From Channa striata (taxonomy: Eukaryota > Chordata > Actinopteri > Anabantiformes > Channidae): a DNA stretch of 64,000 nucleotides. The position numbers and the translations under genes were made by a program. This document shows, piece by piece, positions 27,818-39,060 of this stretch. The stretch lies in the NCBI GenBank assembly GCA_033026295.1, contig CM065189.1, positions 4,530,951-4,594,950 on the forward strand, given 5' to 3'. Positions within the stretch are counted from its first letter, which is position 1. Each line of letters starts with the position of its first letter. A model generated the notes under the pieces. It was not told the DNA's origin, ran no database searches, and saw nothing but the letters and a program-made list of their open reading frames with translations.

Positions 27818-28192
27818 CTGTCCCTGGATTTGGCGTTTTGTGTCCTCCAGTGTGCAGCTAACTACTAACCTGCTGACTAACAGGTCCTACTAACCTGCCC
27901 AATGTTTTGTTGTTGCTTTTGTTGCTCTGTTCTTTTCTCTCTCCACTTTCCATTCACCCCAACCGGTCAAGGCAGATGGCCGCCCACCCTGATCCTGGTT
28001 CTGCTGGAGGTTTCTTCCATTAAAGGGAGTTTTTCCTCTCCACTGTTGCCTATAGCTGCTCAAGGGGGATTTTGTTGGGTTTTCTCTAAACGTTTGTATA
28101 GTCTTGACTTTATTATGTAAAGTGCCTTGAGATGACCTTGTTGTAAATTCGTGCTATATGAATAAAGTTGAATTGAAAATTGAATTGAACTT
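27818..28192 (+). mobile_element. L2 LINE 3' fragment
   Basis: The 3' untranslated region of the L2 family (AACCGGTCAAGGCAGATGGC, GGGAGTTTTTCCTCTCCACTG, AAGTGCCTTGAGATGACC), ending in AATTGAA repeats. It is inserted into copy B and absent from copy A. Confidence 0.9.
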
Positions 28193-28311
28193 GTTTAATA
28201 AAGAGAGAGAACAGTCTGCGTGACGGACACAACTAATGTTTCCTGTCTCGACTTATTCCTTTCCGAAACAGGACACATAATCTACTTGCAGGCCACTATT
28301 GCTTGAAGCCT
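28193..28311 (+). repeat. Detached gypsy LTR fragment, opposite orientation to the 35-43 kb element
   Basis: It reads as the reverse complement of the first 115 bp of the LTR at 35415 (CTCAAGCAATAGTG, GTTTCGGACAGGAATAAG, GTTAGTTGTGTCCGTCACGC in reverse). No internal region is attached. Confidence 0.8.
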
Positions 28312-28394
28312 TTAACAAAGACTAAGATTTTTAATCTTGACATCACGTTGTTAAAATGTTAAATTTATCCAAAGCACTTTAAAATGTTGCTACT

Positions 28395-28435
<41 letters not shown>

Positions 28436-29016
28436 ACTTACACACACACACTCACACACAGCAATGGCGATGGCTGTCTCGGTGATCACCTTAGAAAACC
28501 ACTGCCTTACCAACTGAGCAACAGCCGCTTAGACACACACACTGGCAAAGCTAATATAATAATAACAATAATAAATGTATATACGTATTTTAAGCACTTG
28601 CTCAATGCTTAAAAACAAATTGTTGTTTTTGTTTCTTTTAACCATTTACAACAATTTAACTGAATAATTTCAACAAAATATAATAGAACTACATAAGTGT
28701 TTGGATGTTTTCAAATACTCCTGAACAGAATCACAGAAAACTAATAGTCTGCAAAAATTAACTAACTACAAACTGTTATTGTAAAACATGATTTAAAAAA
28801 TATTAATATTTGAACATGTGAATTAATACAATATGTTGTCTGCACACTCGATATCTCCTTGGGCCATACTGAAAAAGAACACTAGATGGCAATAATAGAC
28901 AATGATTCATGAGTGATACCAGCTCTGCATCCACAAACAAAAAACATGTATTTCACTTAAAAAAGCAATAGAGCAAATTATGATTATAGTTCTTGTGTTG
29001 AACTTCATGAACTACA
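28312..29016. other. Non-coding, copy B flank
   Basis: Paralogous to 7040-7596 up to about 28885, including a (CA)n tract at 28401-28430; after that it retains sequence which copy A lost when RTE-1 inserted. No gene is seen. Confidence 0.65.
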
Positions 29017-29079
29017 GTGGCTTGAGATGACTTTGTTGGGAATTCGCGCTATTTAAATAAAGTAGAATTGAATTGAATA
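29017..29079 (+). mobile_element. L2 LINE 3' tail relic
   Basis: Only the terminal part remains: GGCTTGAGATGACTTTGTTG, an AATTCGCGCTATTTAAATAAAG segment, then AATTGAATTGAAT. Confidence 0.7.
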
Positions 29080-29529
29080 CATAGATTTCCTAGAACCTCA
29101 GTGGATACTTCAGAGATGTTTGATGTACTGTAGAGTAGATGCCTTTATGGCTATTGTGGCCTTCTGCACAAAACTACACCCTCAATCACACCTCAGGAAG
29201 TAAAGCTAAAACTAGTCACAAGTGAAAGTAAAACAAACTTTTGATTTGAGAAAAATGTTTATGACTTAGTATGATGTGGAGCTTAAAAGAACTTTTGCCA
29301 TTTCCTGGAAATAATTAAAAATAGAGCAAAGTTTCACGTCGACTCAGGAAGTGACCAGCAATAAAGGTGTTCAGGTAAAGAGCAGTGAGGCCTAATAGAC
29401 CGAAATACAAAGTGAAACTCAACACAGACTACTGTGTCTTGATTTAACCTGGTTTGTTTTTAGAAAGTTTAGATAAAGGTTCTATTTCTGCCTCACCTAT
29501 TAGAAAAGATTTTCAACAATTTCATTCAG

Positions 29530-29698
29530 TTTTTGTTTCATTTTCACTATGAGCTGTGCTAGTGAGGGTGGGGTTTGGTGCATAGGGCTATTTAAAGAAG
29601 ATCCTGGGGGAACAATCTTCAGCGATTCACTCTCCATTTCAGCTGTGGTACCTGCCATAACTTATCCAAATTTGGACAGCAACATTTACAAGGCAAAC
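29530..29698 (+). promoter_or_regulatory. GIMAP-B core promoter: ISRE-like site plus TATA-like box
   Basis: TTTCATTTTC at 29536-29545 (GAAANNGAAA on the other strand) and TATTTAAA at 29589-29596 keep the same spacing as in GIMAP-A. The sequence from 29450 to 29714 is almost the same as 9690-9954. Confidence 0.62.
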
Positions 29699-31367
29699 AT
29701 GGAAGGAAACTCAGGTAAGTCATGTTAATATTCCATGTTTTGAATGGTAACTGCTCTACACATTTATAGCACGTTTCTACCTTGTAACTACTAGAAGCTC
29801 TTTAGACTGCTTCTCATTAACATACTCCAAAAAGATGTGATAGTATTTATTTAAAAGAATGGTCACAATAAAGTGACACTTAATATATTCTAGTAGATTT
29901 TAAGCGATAGTTTGAGTAAAATGTATTAAATAAGTTTACAAAAGAAAACGTGTTTACAAAAAAATAAGCTAAGACCATATAAAGCAAAAACTAAAATGTG
30001 TTGGGTTTAGTTCAAGGATAGAACATGATTAGTTGGTGCTGTGTCCCCTTGCAGAGGAAACATTAGATATAAACTGAAGAGTAATATCAATAACATTAAT
30101 ATGTAAGACGTATATTTTTAAAAATAAAGAAACCCTCGACCAAGTGTCACTCAGGTTCGGTCTGGACAAGTTTTCACTTTGCTCTGTCAGAGTTTAAAGA
30201 GCCCTTTACCTGCTGCAGTAAACTAACCTCAGATTAATTCATGAACAGAGAGTCTGACAAGCACATAAGTGAAAAGGAGCCTCTAATACCAGGTATATGT
30301 GCAACCTGATGCTGATTATTTTATATTGTCCTTCATTCTTCTTCACAGAAATTACCAGAACACAGCTGAGGATTGTGATGGTGGGGAAAACTGGCAACGG
30401 GAAAAGTAGCACTGGAAACACCATCCTGGGACGTCAGTGCTTTGAATCAAAGCTCAGTGCTCGGTCTATTACTGTGGACTGTTCTAAGGGAACAGCTGGG
30501 GTGGATGGACAGCAGGTGGCTGTCATTGACACCCCAGGACTGTTTGACACTAGGTTTGATGAACACCAAACATCTAAACTTGTAGGCCAGTGCATCAAAT
30601 CTGCTGCTCCTGGACCTCATGTTTTCCTGGTGGTCATCAAACTGGGGAGATTCACTGGAGAAGAAAAGGAGACTGTGAATAAGATCCAAGAAATCTTTGG
30701 CCAGGATGCAGACAAATACAGCATGGTCCTCTTTACTGGTGGTGATGATCTTGAAGATACCATTGAAAACTTCCTCACAGGGAGCCCGGAGCTGCAGGAG
30801 CTTGTACAAAGATGTAATGGTCACTACCATGTCTTCAATAATAGGAACAAGGATCGTTCTCAGGTCACTGAGCTGCTTCAGAAGATCCGAAATATAGTTC
30901 AGAGGAACGGAGGAAGTCACTACACCAACGAGATGTTCCAGGAGGCAGAGAGGGCGATCGAAAAGGAGAAACAACGAATCCTGAAGGAGAAGGAAGAGAA
31001 AATACGCAGAGAACAAGAGGAGGTGGAGAGAAAAATACGGGAAAATTATGAAAAACAGATGCAGAAACTGTATCAACAATTTGAGGCTGAGAGAGAGAAG
31101 GAGAGGAAAGAAAGAGAGGAGGAGAGGAAGATGGTGAGAGAGGAGATGAATGAGGAGAGAAAGAGGGAGAGAGAGGAGAGAGCAGCAGAGAGAGAGAGAG
31201 AGAGAGAAGACAGAGAAAGGGAGAGGAAAATAATGATGGATCAATTAAATAAACAACATGAAAAAGAACGTCAAGCTGCACAAAACGAAGTACAACAACA
31301 TTATGCGCTGATGGCCAGGAGGCAAGCTGAAATGCAAAGTTCTCCACCCCCCTGTGTAATCTTGTAA
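29699..31367 (+). CDS. GIMAP-B: AIG1/GIMAP-family GTPase with CaaX-like C terminus
   Basis: Exon 29699-29714 (MEGNS, donor GTAAGT, phase 1) joins 30349-31367 to give 344 residues. P-loop GKTGNGKS is at 18-25 and DTPG at 66-69; then come KLGRFTGEE, FTGGD in the G4 position and FNN. The C-terminal coiled coil is 18 residues longer than in GIMAP-A because of extra charged repeats (EKERKEREEERKMVREEMNEE). It ends in Cys-Val-Ile-Leu like A. The intron is 634 bp against 1442 bp in A because the SINE cluster is absent. AATAAA occurs at 31464-31469. A and B are close tandem paralogues differing by scattered substitutions and coil-length changes. No lesions are seen. Confidence 0.87.
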
Positions 31368-31469
31368 TCAGTTCACTGCAGATCAACACTGACGGTTCGT
31401 CTCTTTCATGAAAAGTCAATCGTACAGACATTCTAATCAGAGTTTCCACAGTTATGTCTTGCAAATAAA

Positions 31470-33478
31470 CGAATGCCGCACTAAACACTGACTAAAGTTT
31501 AGTTGATTTGAAAATATTTTATTTAGGAATCTTCTTTCCATGTGCGCTAGAGCAAATGTGTCTCTGTACCAATTTAAACTACAAATAAAATTGTGGTATT
31601 ACATCTACAAGTCTAAATCTGTGTTGTGGTCTTTGTTTAATCACCTTCTCTTCTAATGTCTTTAATCTCCTTCCCCCTTCAAACCCCTTCTAGGGAGGCT
31701 GCAATATAGGTGGGTGGGTGAAAAAAACATTTTCAAAAATGTTCAGACATTGTGCAAAACGTAAATAAATGAACACATGATTTACAATATTTAAAATCTG
31801 TTTATGAATCGAAATAGCAACATAAGATTGCAATGTAAAGTTACAATGCTAAAAAAAGCACCTGCTGCAAGATCTCATAACTAATGAGATTAATTTTCAA
31901 CAGGTCCGTGTCATGACTGGGTATAAAAAGAACGTCTGAGAAAAATGTGTGTTAACTTTCTGATCAAACTCACCTTTTTGAGAAGCAAATTATGGGATTT
32001 CATCATCTCCCAACCAGTCTCACTGCAACTGTATAAATCATAAAGCTGTAAATGTAAAATAAAATGACTGTTCAGATGACTGGAACTAACAACATAGGGA
32101 GAGTTTCCTCACTTCAATGGGATCCATCAGATTACATTAATAAAACAAATTATAAAAATTAAAAAATCTTGGGCAAAGGTGTTTAATATCAGCCACCAAC
32201 CTCCAGTTATTTTCAAGAACTGTTCAATATGATCTTTATTTGGTTCATCAGTGATGACACTTATGTTCATACTCAACGTCAGTCGAGGAAATATAATGTT
32301 CTAACAAGAAACTCAGCAAGTCAAGAATTAAGATTCAATTTAAAGGGAATGTTTTACCTTGTTACAGCTGCTGTCTGCTCCAAAAAAGATGACAAGGACA
32401 CCAACACAAAAGTTCACAATAATCAGCCGTGGCAGAATGCACACTCTAAGAAAATAGTTACCCAACCATTTTAGTTTAGAGAGTGATGACAGGAGGATAT
32501 AAATAATGATGATGATTAAAATTATTACTTTCTTCCTGAAAGGGTTTATGGAGAATTACTGTACATAAACAAAATCTGATTTTATTTGGATTCATATCCA
32601 AGCCAAGATGTGATAAAGACTCAAGTAATTATGAAACCGAAATATTAACAGGTAAAACTGTTTTGTTGTGTTCTTTATCATTTTTCACCTGCAGGCAGGG
32701 TGAGAAAGATGTAAAACCAGACTGAACACGTTGTCAAAGACAAGGACAGGCAAACCCAAATCAGATAGAGAGGTGTGGTGTCAAGACCACTATCGTGTCA
32801 TCAAGATGGGGATTTTTATTAAATATGTACTACTGAACAGTTTTGAGATAATAATGTCAAAAAATTGACTGATGATTGGACATATAACATAATATAAATA
32901 CTTGAATGATAGTGTGAAATCTTTGATTAAATAAAAAAAGCCAAATACCCTGGGAAGAGTTTTGGTATGACCCAGTGAACAATTCAAATAGGCCAGCAGC
33001 ATCCACAGGCTTTCAGACCAGGTTTGAACCTCAGTCTTTGTGTGTTGACCTTTTCTGTCAATAAATGTAACTTTACTTTTGAACATTTCTGCCTGGTGCC
33101 TGATTATTTTACAGCTTTTGAGAAGAAAACTTTGCTGATTTGACCAAAGACTGAAAACTTCTGACACAAAATACAATGTCTGGCTTGCCGGTTAAAGCTT
33201 CATACTGTAAGATTAAACTAGCTGACATTATTGGAATCTCGGCATAAATCTTTACCAACACGACCTACCATAGGAGTGTTGTCTGTGCATGTTTGGGCTG
33301 CAGATGGCTGCTGCAGACACTGGTGAAAATGTAGAATGTTTTTGGTGCTGCTCGTTTTTTTTGGCTTCATGCAATGACCCACACCAACACCGTGAACATC
33401 ACACTGAAAGTGAAACTAAAGGATTGCAGTTAAAGCAGGAGATTTACCATCTAAATAGGCACATTCAGGCATTAAACT
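31470..33478. other. Non-coding 3' flank of GIMAP-B
   Basis: No gene is seen. Most aligns with 12400-13842; copy-B-only blocks lie at about 31400-31600, 31640-32030 and 33020-33257. Confidence 0.6.
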
Positions 33479-34600
33479 GTTTCTTTTTCCCAAAGTCTGT
33501 CTTAAGTGGTTTTGCACCTCAAGTTTTATGGATGTTTTGCAAATTCCTTTCTAGAGAGCTGGTACCGTGTTGATAAGAACGTCATTTGCAAGTGAGTTAG
33601 GGAGACAGTCTTGGGTCTGGTAGATGAAAAACTCACAGCAGAATTTATGCTAATTGCATGAGTTTCAATTTGTGGCTTTAAGCCAGATGTGGTTTGTTTG
33701 CTTTAATCAGTTCTCTTGGTGTTATCTAGTCCTGGGGAGGATTAGTGATGAATTATTTTATAAAGAACGTTTATTGCCGGGTCCGTCTACCTCCCCCTAG
33801 TTTTCAACATTGAGGTTGAATTCTCTGTCTCTTAACTCAATCACTAAAACAGAATCAGATCAACACGACCAGGCCAAAGCAAACACAGGAGGACAGGAGG
33901 GAACAGAGAGAATAACTAAATTAACAAAGACAAAAAGGTGCTCAACATGTCCAATCTACGTGCATTATCCAAGGTGCCCCTGACACTCTTGAACTTCCAC
34001 TTGGTCCATATTTTGCTAGTGTGTATTGTAACGGTTCCGTAACTGGGTACTGTAACTGTAGGACCCAAAAGCAGAAGCTGAGACACACCAAGAGTGCAGT
34101 AGGTTTATCAACAAATGAAATTCTGAAACAGATTTAAGGTAAAGATTTGAGGTAATAACAATATCAACCCAAACGCAAAAACTTAACAAAGCCATTAACT
34201 GCTGAGACATGTATACGTAGCTCAGACATTTGAGATAACAAAACTGTCTCAAAGTCAGAAACTTAGACTATAACTAAATTCACTCTTAATGAGAAGAAAG
34301 GAGACAGATTAGGGAGATGACACACTTGCAACCCCAAAAGTCAAGACAAGCACTTAAATACAAACATGAAGGAATGATGATGACGATGATGACAAGCAAA
34401 AGGTGAGACGAAGATGAAAGGATGAGTGCACCCACAACCAGTCAAGAAGGGAAGTACCGTAGATTCCAGAATCCTTACAATGATGATGATGATGATGACG
34501 AAGATGAAAGGTAAAGGCTGAGCGAAGGGACACACAAACAGAAAAAATAATGTCTATATAAAAGGTAAGGGCAATGAAAAACTAAAACTGGAAAAAAAAC
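33479..34600. repeat. Unassigned sequence with a (GAT/GAC)n minisatellite
   Basis: No gene is seen. Imperfect GATGATGACGATGA-type repeats occur at about 34374-34392 and 34480-34510, each followed by a related AAGATGAAAGG segment, so a unit of about 105 bp appears twice. Confidence 0.5.
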
Positions 34601-34602
34601 AC

Positions 34603-34745
34603 CTAACTTATAACAAATATGAATGTGTCTAATAAGGGTAGAGCATCCTTGAGCAGTCTACCTGGATTAGGGTCTTGCAGACATGTTGTTGGTTTTGATG
34701 ATGTAATAGTTAAAGTTAACTCAGCGTAATCTGACCGAACATGAA
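34603..34745 (-). mobile_element. L2 LINE fragment, inverted
   Basis: The minus strand encodes SKPTTCLQDPNPGRLLKDAL, the same linker found at 25450-25540 in the degraded L2 copy. No other part is attached. Confidence 0.8.
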
Positions 34746-34817
34746 GTGGTGACGGTGGTGATGAGCCACAACACGATTTAACCATAGTGTTTGTGCATGA
34801 TATGTTGTCTGGGTTGC

Positions 34818-35057
34818 AACATACCCCAACCGGTCAAGGCAAATGGCCGCCCACCCTGAGCCTGGTTCTGCTGGAGGTTTCTTCCGTTAAGGGGAGTTTT
34901 TCCTCTCCACTGTTGCCTATAGCTGCTCAAGGGGGATTTGTTGGGTTTTCTTTAAATGTTTGTATAGTCTTGACTTTATTATGTAAAGTGCCTTGAGATG
35001 ACCTTGTTGTAAATTGGCGCTATATAAACAAAGTTGAATTGAATTGAATTGAACTTG
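34818..35057 (+). mobile_element. L2 LINE 3' fragment
   Basis: L2 3' untranslated sequence from AACCGGTCAAGGCAAATGG to the terminal GAATTGAATTGAA repeat, in the orientation opposite to the adjacent fragment. Confidence 0.9.
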
Positions 35058-35227
35058 TTTATTCAGTTGAGTTTCACCTTTATTTTCAATGTTTGTGAAT
35101 CGATGCAGAGTTAGAGAGAATATGCACTGAGATGTTTACGTGAATCAATTTGTTCAACGAATCCTAACAAATTACTTTTAATTACAAAGAGGAAGAAGAA
35201 AAAAAACACAAAGTAAATAGCACTTTT

Positions 35228-35414
35228 CTAGCCACAGGGGTTGCAAGCCAGTAACTTCTGTGCCGGTCTCAAGCCTGGATAAATAGAGAGGGTTGCGTCA
35301 GGAAGGGCATCCGGCGTAAAACTTGCCAAGTACAACCATGCGAGTCATTCATAGCAATTTCATACCGGAACGGTCGAGGCCCGGGTTAACAACGACCGCC
35401 ACCGGTGCTGTTAA
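35228..35414 (+). mobile_element. RTE-3 LINE, 5' end (rest at 43567 onward)
   Basis: The conserved RTE leader (GGGGTTGCAAGCCAGTAAC, then GAGGCCCGGGTTAAC, ending CACCGGTGCTGTTAA). The next consensus bases, CCTACAGGGTGCCGG, occur at 43571, so the gypsy element split this copy. Confidence 0.92.
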
Positions 35415-36290
35415 TGTTACAGGCCTCAAGCAATAGTGACCTGTTTGCAGATTATGTGTTCTGTTTCGGACAGGAATAAAGGGAGACAGGAGACGTTAGT
35501 TGTGTCCGTCACGCAGGCTGTTCTCTGTCTTTATTAAACAGCTGACATTGTCCTTACACATTTCTTTTGTTCACAGTTCAGCAGTATTAAATAAAGTATT
35601 GCTTCACCACAGTATCTTGTAAAGCCTGCAATTACACTCACTTTCAGTGTTTACCACACTAGCTTTCACTAGACCATCAGTAATCCGCTTACTGGTAAAA
35701 TTCAGCCCGTCAGTACATTTTATGTGTTTTATATAACCTAAAAGTATTAACATACTTACACATAACATACATACACAAAATAACGCACACTCTGTGACCA
35801 TTTACAGATTTACTAAAATAAATGAATCACTCCACATACTGAAAACTACACCAAACAGAGAAATTCAGTCATATAATCAACACTCTCCACTCTCTGTTTC
35901 ACACAGAGTCAAACCAAACATGAATGGTGCTTTTACCGATGTCCAGAAGCCAGTAATCAATAACCCAACGAACAAAAAATAAGGCCGCGATCCCTGTTAG
36001 CTCACGCACAGAAGCTAGGGAAGCTACACAGTAAACGGTAACTCACTTTCGACTGTAAACTTCTCAAATCCATTTTTACGTCCTAAACCTCACCGAGGTT
36101 ACGGCAGGAAGGATTTAGGGATCCTCTAGAATGTTTTGTGGCCCAACTACACAAGTCACTAACCTGTTTCGGACAGGAATAAGGGGAGACAGGAGACATT
36201 AGTTGTGTCCGTCACGCAGGCTGTTCTCTGTCTGAGAAACGCAGGCCTGACAGAGGCGTTTCAACTAGCGCTCACTGCGGGGATACTCCA
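35415..36290 (-). repeat. Left (3') LTR of the gypsy element
   Basis: 876 bp, nearly identical to 42551-43417. It starts TGTTACAGGCC and ends GGATACTCCA on the plus strand. It contains a 70-bp direct repeat of itself (35461-35530 and 36164-36233). The integrase frame reads into it and stops at 36261, and no polypurine tract is seen at its inner edge, which suggests a deletion there. Confidence 0.9.
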
Positions 36291-37898
36291 CCATGAAGGC
36301 TGGCCAAGTGTATTGTAGGTGAACATTGTTACTGGTTGCCTAGCCCTATTCAACCTCCTGAGTGTCTGCTCCGTTGCCTCGGGAGTCAAGCCGGGTTCAG
36401 CCTTTGTCTCACCCGAAAAGGATGACTCGGCTACCTTCTCGCTTTCTGCAGAAGAGTTGTGGATGACCTCTGACCCTCCATTGACCAGATCCTCAACTTC
36501 TTCACCTTCACCTGCAGATTCCGGTTCCAGATGTTCACTGTACTCTTTTTGCACAGTCTCTCCTTGCTCCAGATGTTTCAAACCTCTTTTCCTGACAAAT
36601 TGGTTATAATCAGCAGTAGTACACGGCCCAGTGGAGGATGGACACATAGCACCACTTGTAGATCCACCGGAGGGTAAAACACCTGTTCTGTCCCTACTCC
36701 TCAGGTCATATCTTAACTCATAGTAGACAGTACTATCATCCTCATCAGAATCGGTGTCACTGTGATATGGTGGCTCTATCTCTTTGCTGCTGGGTTTTGG
36801 TCTTGTCCTCTTCTCAGATGTTGCTTTTGTTTTTCTACTTGTCTCACACAACTCCACAGGTAGGTCATTGACCTGATGTAACAAGTTGCGATGCAAGACA
36901 CGTGATTTCTTCTCATTTGTTTCTGAGACTACCTTGTAAACTGGATTGTCATTAATCTGTTCTTTTACCACATAAATGCTGTTCTCCCAATAAGATCTCA
37001 ACTTTCCAGGACCACCCTGTTCACTCAGGTTTCTTACTAGTACCCGATCTCCAGGTTGCAGTACTACTCCCTTAATGTGTTGGTCATAGTATTTCTTACC
37101 ACGGGCACCTGACTTCTTACTGTTTTCTGACGCAATCCAGTAAGCTTCAGTCAATCGTCCTGCCCATTTCTCAGCATAGCTCTTTGCTGTCTGGGGTTCT
37201 TCATCCGTGCACAGCCTGAACAACAGATCTATTGGAAGTCTAGGGTGTCGGCCAAAGAGCAGGAAAAAGGGTGAATACCCGGTAGCTTCATGCCGTGTAC
37301 AGTTATACGCATGTACAATCTGAGGCAGAAAGTCTTTCCACCTTTCCTTTTCCTTCTCTCCTAGAGTCCTGAGCATTTGCAATACTGTTCGATTAAACCG
37401 TTCAGCTGGGTTACCCTGGGGATGGTAGGGGGTTGTTCGTGAGTGGCCTACTTTACTCAACTGTTGCAGGGTCCGAAATAGTTCATTCTCAAACTCACGA
37501 CCTTGGTCATGATGCAGCTTTAGAGGATAACCGAACCTAGGAATGTAGTCACTGAAGATTTTGTCTGCTGCTGTCCTTCCGGACTTATTGCGGGTTGGGT
37601 AAGCTTGTGCATATCTTGTAAAGTGGTCTACGACAACTAAGATGTATTGGTAACCTCCCTTACTGGGTTCTAAGTGCAGGTAGTCAATGGAAACTAGTTC
37701 CATGGGTGATTTTGTGACTATACTGGTCATAGCAGCTCTTATGTGCATCACTGGCTTCTTTTGTTTTATACATGAGCACTGTCTTGTGATATACATTTCA
37801 ATGTCTCTCCTCATATAGGGCCAATAAAATCTCTGTCGTGCTAAACTGAGAACTCTTTCAGTGCCGACATGCCCCATGTCATCGTGTAGGTGTCTCAA
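36261..37898 (-). pseudogene. Gypsy integrase region
   Basis: 545 codons. An N-terminal zinc-binding-like segment (HDDMGHVGTERVL, later a Cys-Ser-Cys) precedes the DDE core: SIDYLHLEP with the first Asp, HHDQGREFENE with the second, and GNPAERFNRTV with the Glu. A long acidic, low-complexity C-terminal tail follows and runs into the LTR. It is in the same frame as the RNase H part, from which a single TGA at 37938-37940 separates it. Confidence 0.9.
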
Positions 37899-37937
37899 GA
37901 CCAGTGACTTTAAGCTGGCAGGTAAAACTAGTTGTCG

Positions 37938-39060
37938 TCACTCTGCAGTTTTACGATACATGACCCTACCTTCAATGCATAATTTAGTCCATTCATGCAT
38001 GATCTTCCTGGAGGTTCCTTTCAGTCTGTGTTTCATATCATCTGTGAGTGGTTTGTTTAACTCCTTCAACTTCATGAACTCACCTATCACCGGATCCATT
38101 CTTTGAGCTTTCTGCAGTTCAGTAGGGTCAATAGACATCTGACCATCTTTACTGATCGGTTCAAGTCCGTTACCATGTGAGAGGGTCAGAGCGGCTACCC
38201 AGGCAACGTCTTGGTTTTTACTTGCCCTGCAGCCTTCCCAAGTGGTGGTGACAGCCTCACTAGCCAGTTGCTCAGTACACTCACTGATATACTTGTTGAT
38301 GTCAAGGGGGCATCTGGAAAGTGTGTCTGCGTCCACATTTACTTTCCCAGGCCGATACCGTACATCAAATCTAAAATCAGACAGTTCTCCCACCCATCTG
38401 AATCCAACTGCATTCAGTTTTGCAGTGCTCATCACATATGTTAAGGGATTATTGTCTGTGTAGCTGGTGAAATCTGAGGCGTAAAACAAATAGTCTCTGA
38501 ATTTCTCGCAGACAGCCCACTTCAGAGCGAGAAATTCCAACTTGCCCGAATGGAGCCTGTAATTCCTTTCAGCTGGTGTGAGGGTCCTTGAACCATATCC
38601 AATCACCCGAAGTTTTCCACTCTGGTGCTGGTAAAGGACTGCTCCCTTTGTCGGATGCATCTGTGTGGAGCACAAATGGCAGGTCGAAGTCTGGGTAGAC
38701 GAGAACAGGTGGATTAACCAGCATATCAATTAACCTACACAATGTCTCTTGGTGTCTTACTGTCCAGGCTACTGGGGTCCTGGATGGTAACTGTGCTCCT
38801 CTTCCTTTCTGTCCCCCACATGTACCTAGAGGCTTCACCTCAGTAGTCCTTTTCGGTTGCAGCAGCTCATAGATGGGTTGAGCTATTCTGGAGAAATCTT
38901 GGATGTATGAGCGGTAGTAGCCCAAAAACCCAACAATTCTTCGCACATCTCCCATAGTAGTTGGTGTTTCGTCCCTTAATGCGTACACTGCCTCCAAATC
39001 TTTAGGGTCAATACGACCAAGCGACCAACATACCTCACCTCTTGTTTGAACAGGTCGCAT
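37938..39060 (-). pseudogene. Gypsy RNase H and connection region, frameshifted
   Basis: Two overlapping frames (38569-39060 and 37938-38729). The first carries the RT tail VGFLGYYRSYI and LHTDASDKG, an RNase H Asp box. The second continues with YGSRTLTPAERNY, the Glu box KLEFLALKWAV and the Asp box YTDNNPLTY. A frameshift near 38640 separates them. Confidence 0.88.

Noticed and set aside
28401..28450. Regular repeats that might be a CRISPR-like or regulatory array
   Set aside because: Simple (CA)n microsatellite with no spacers, in vertebrate DNA.
34374..34535. Low-complexity His/Ile-rich minus-strand frame
   Set aside because: It is produced by the GAT/GAC repeat and has no independent coding support.
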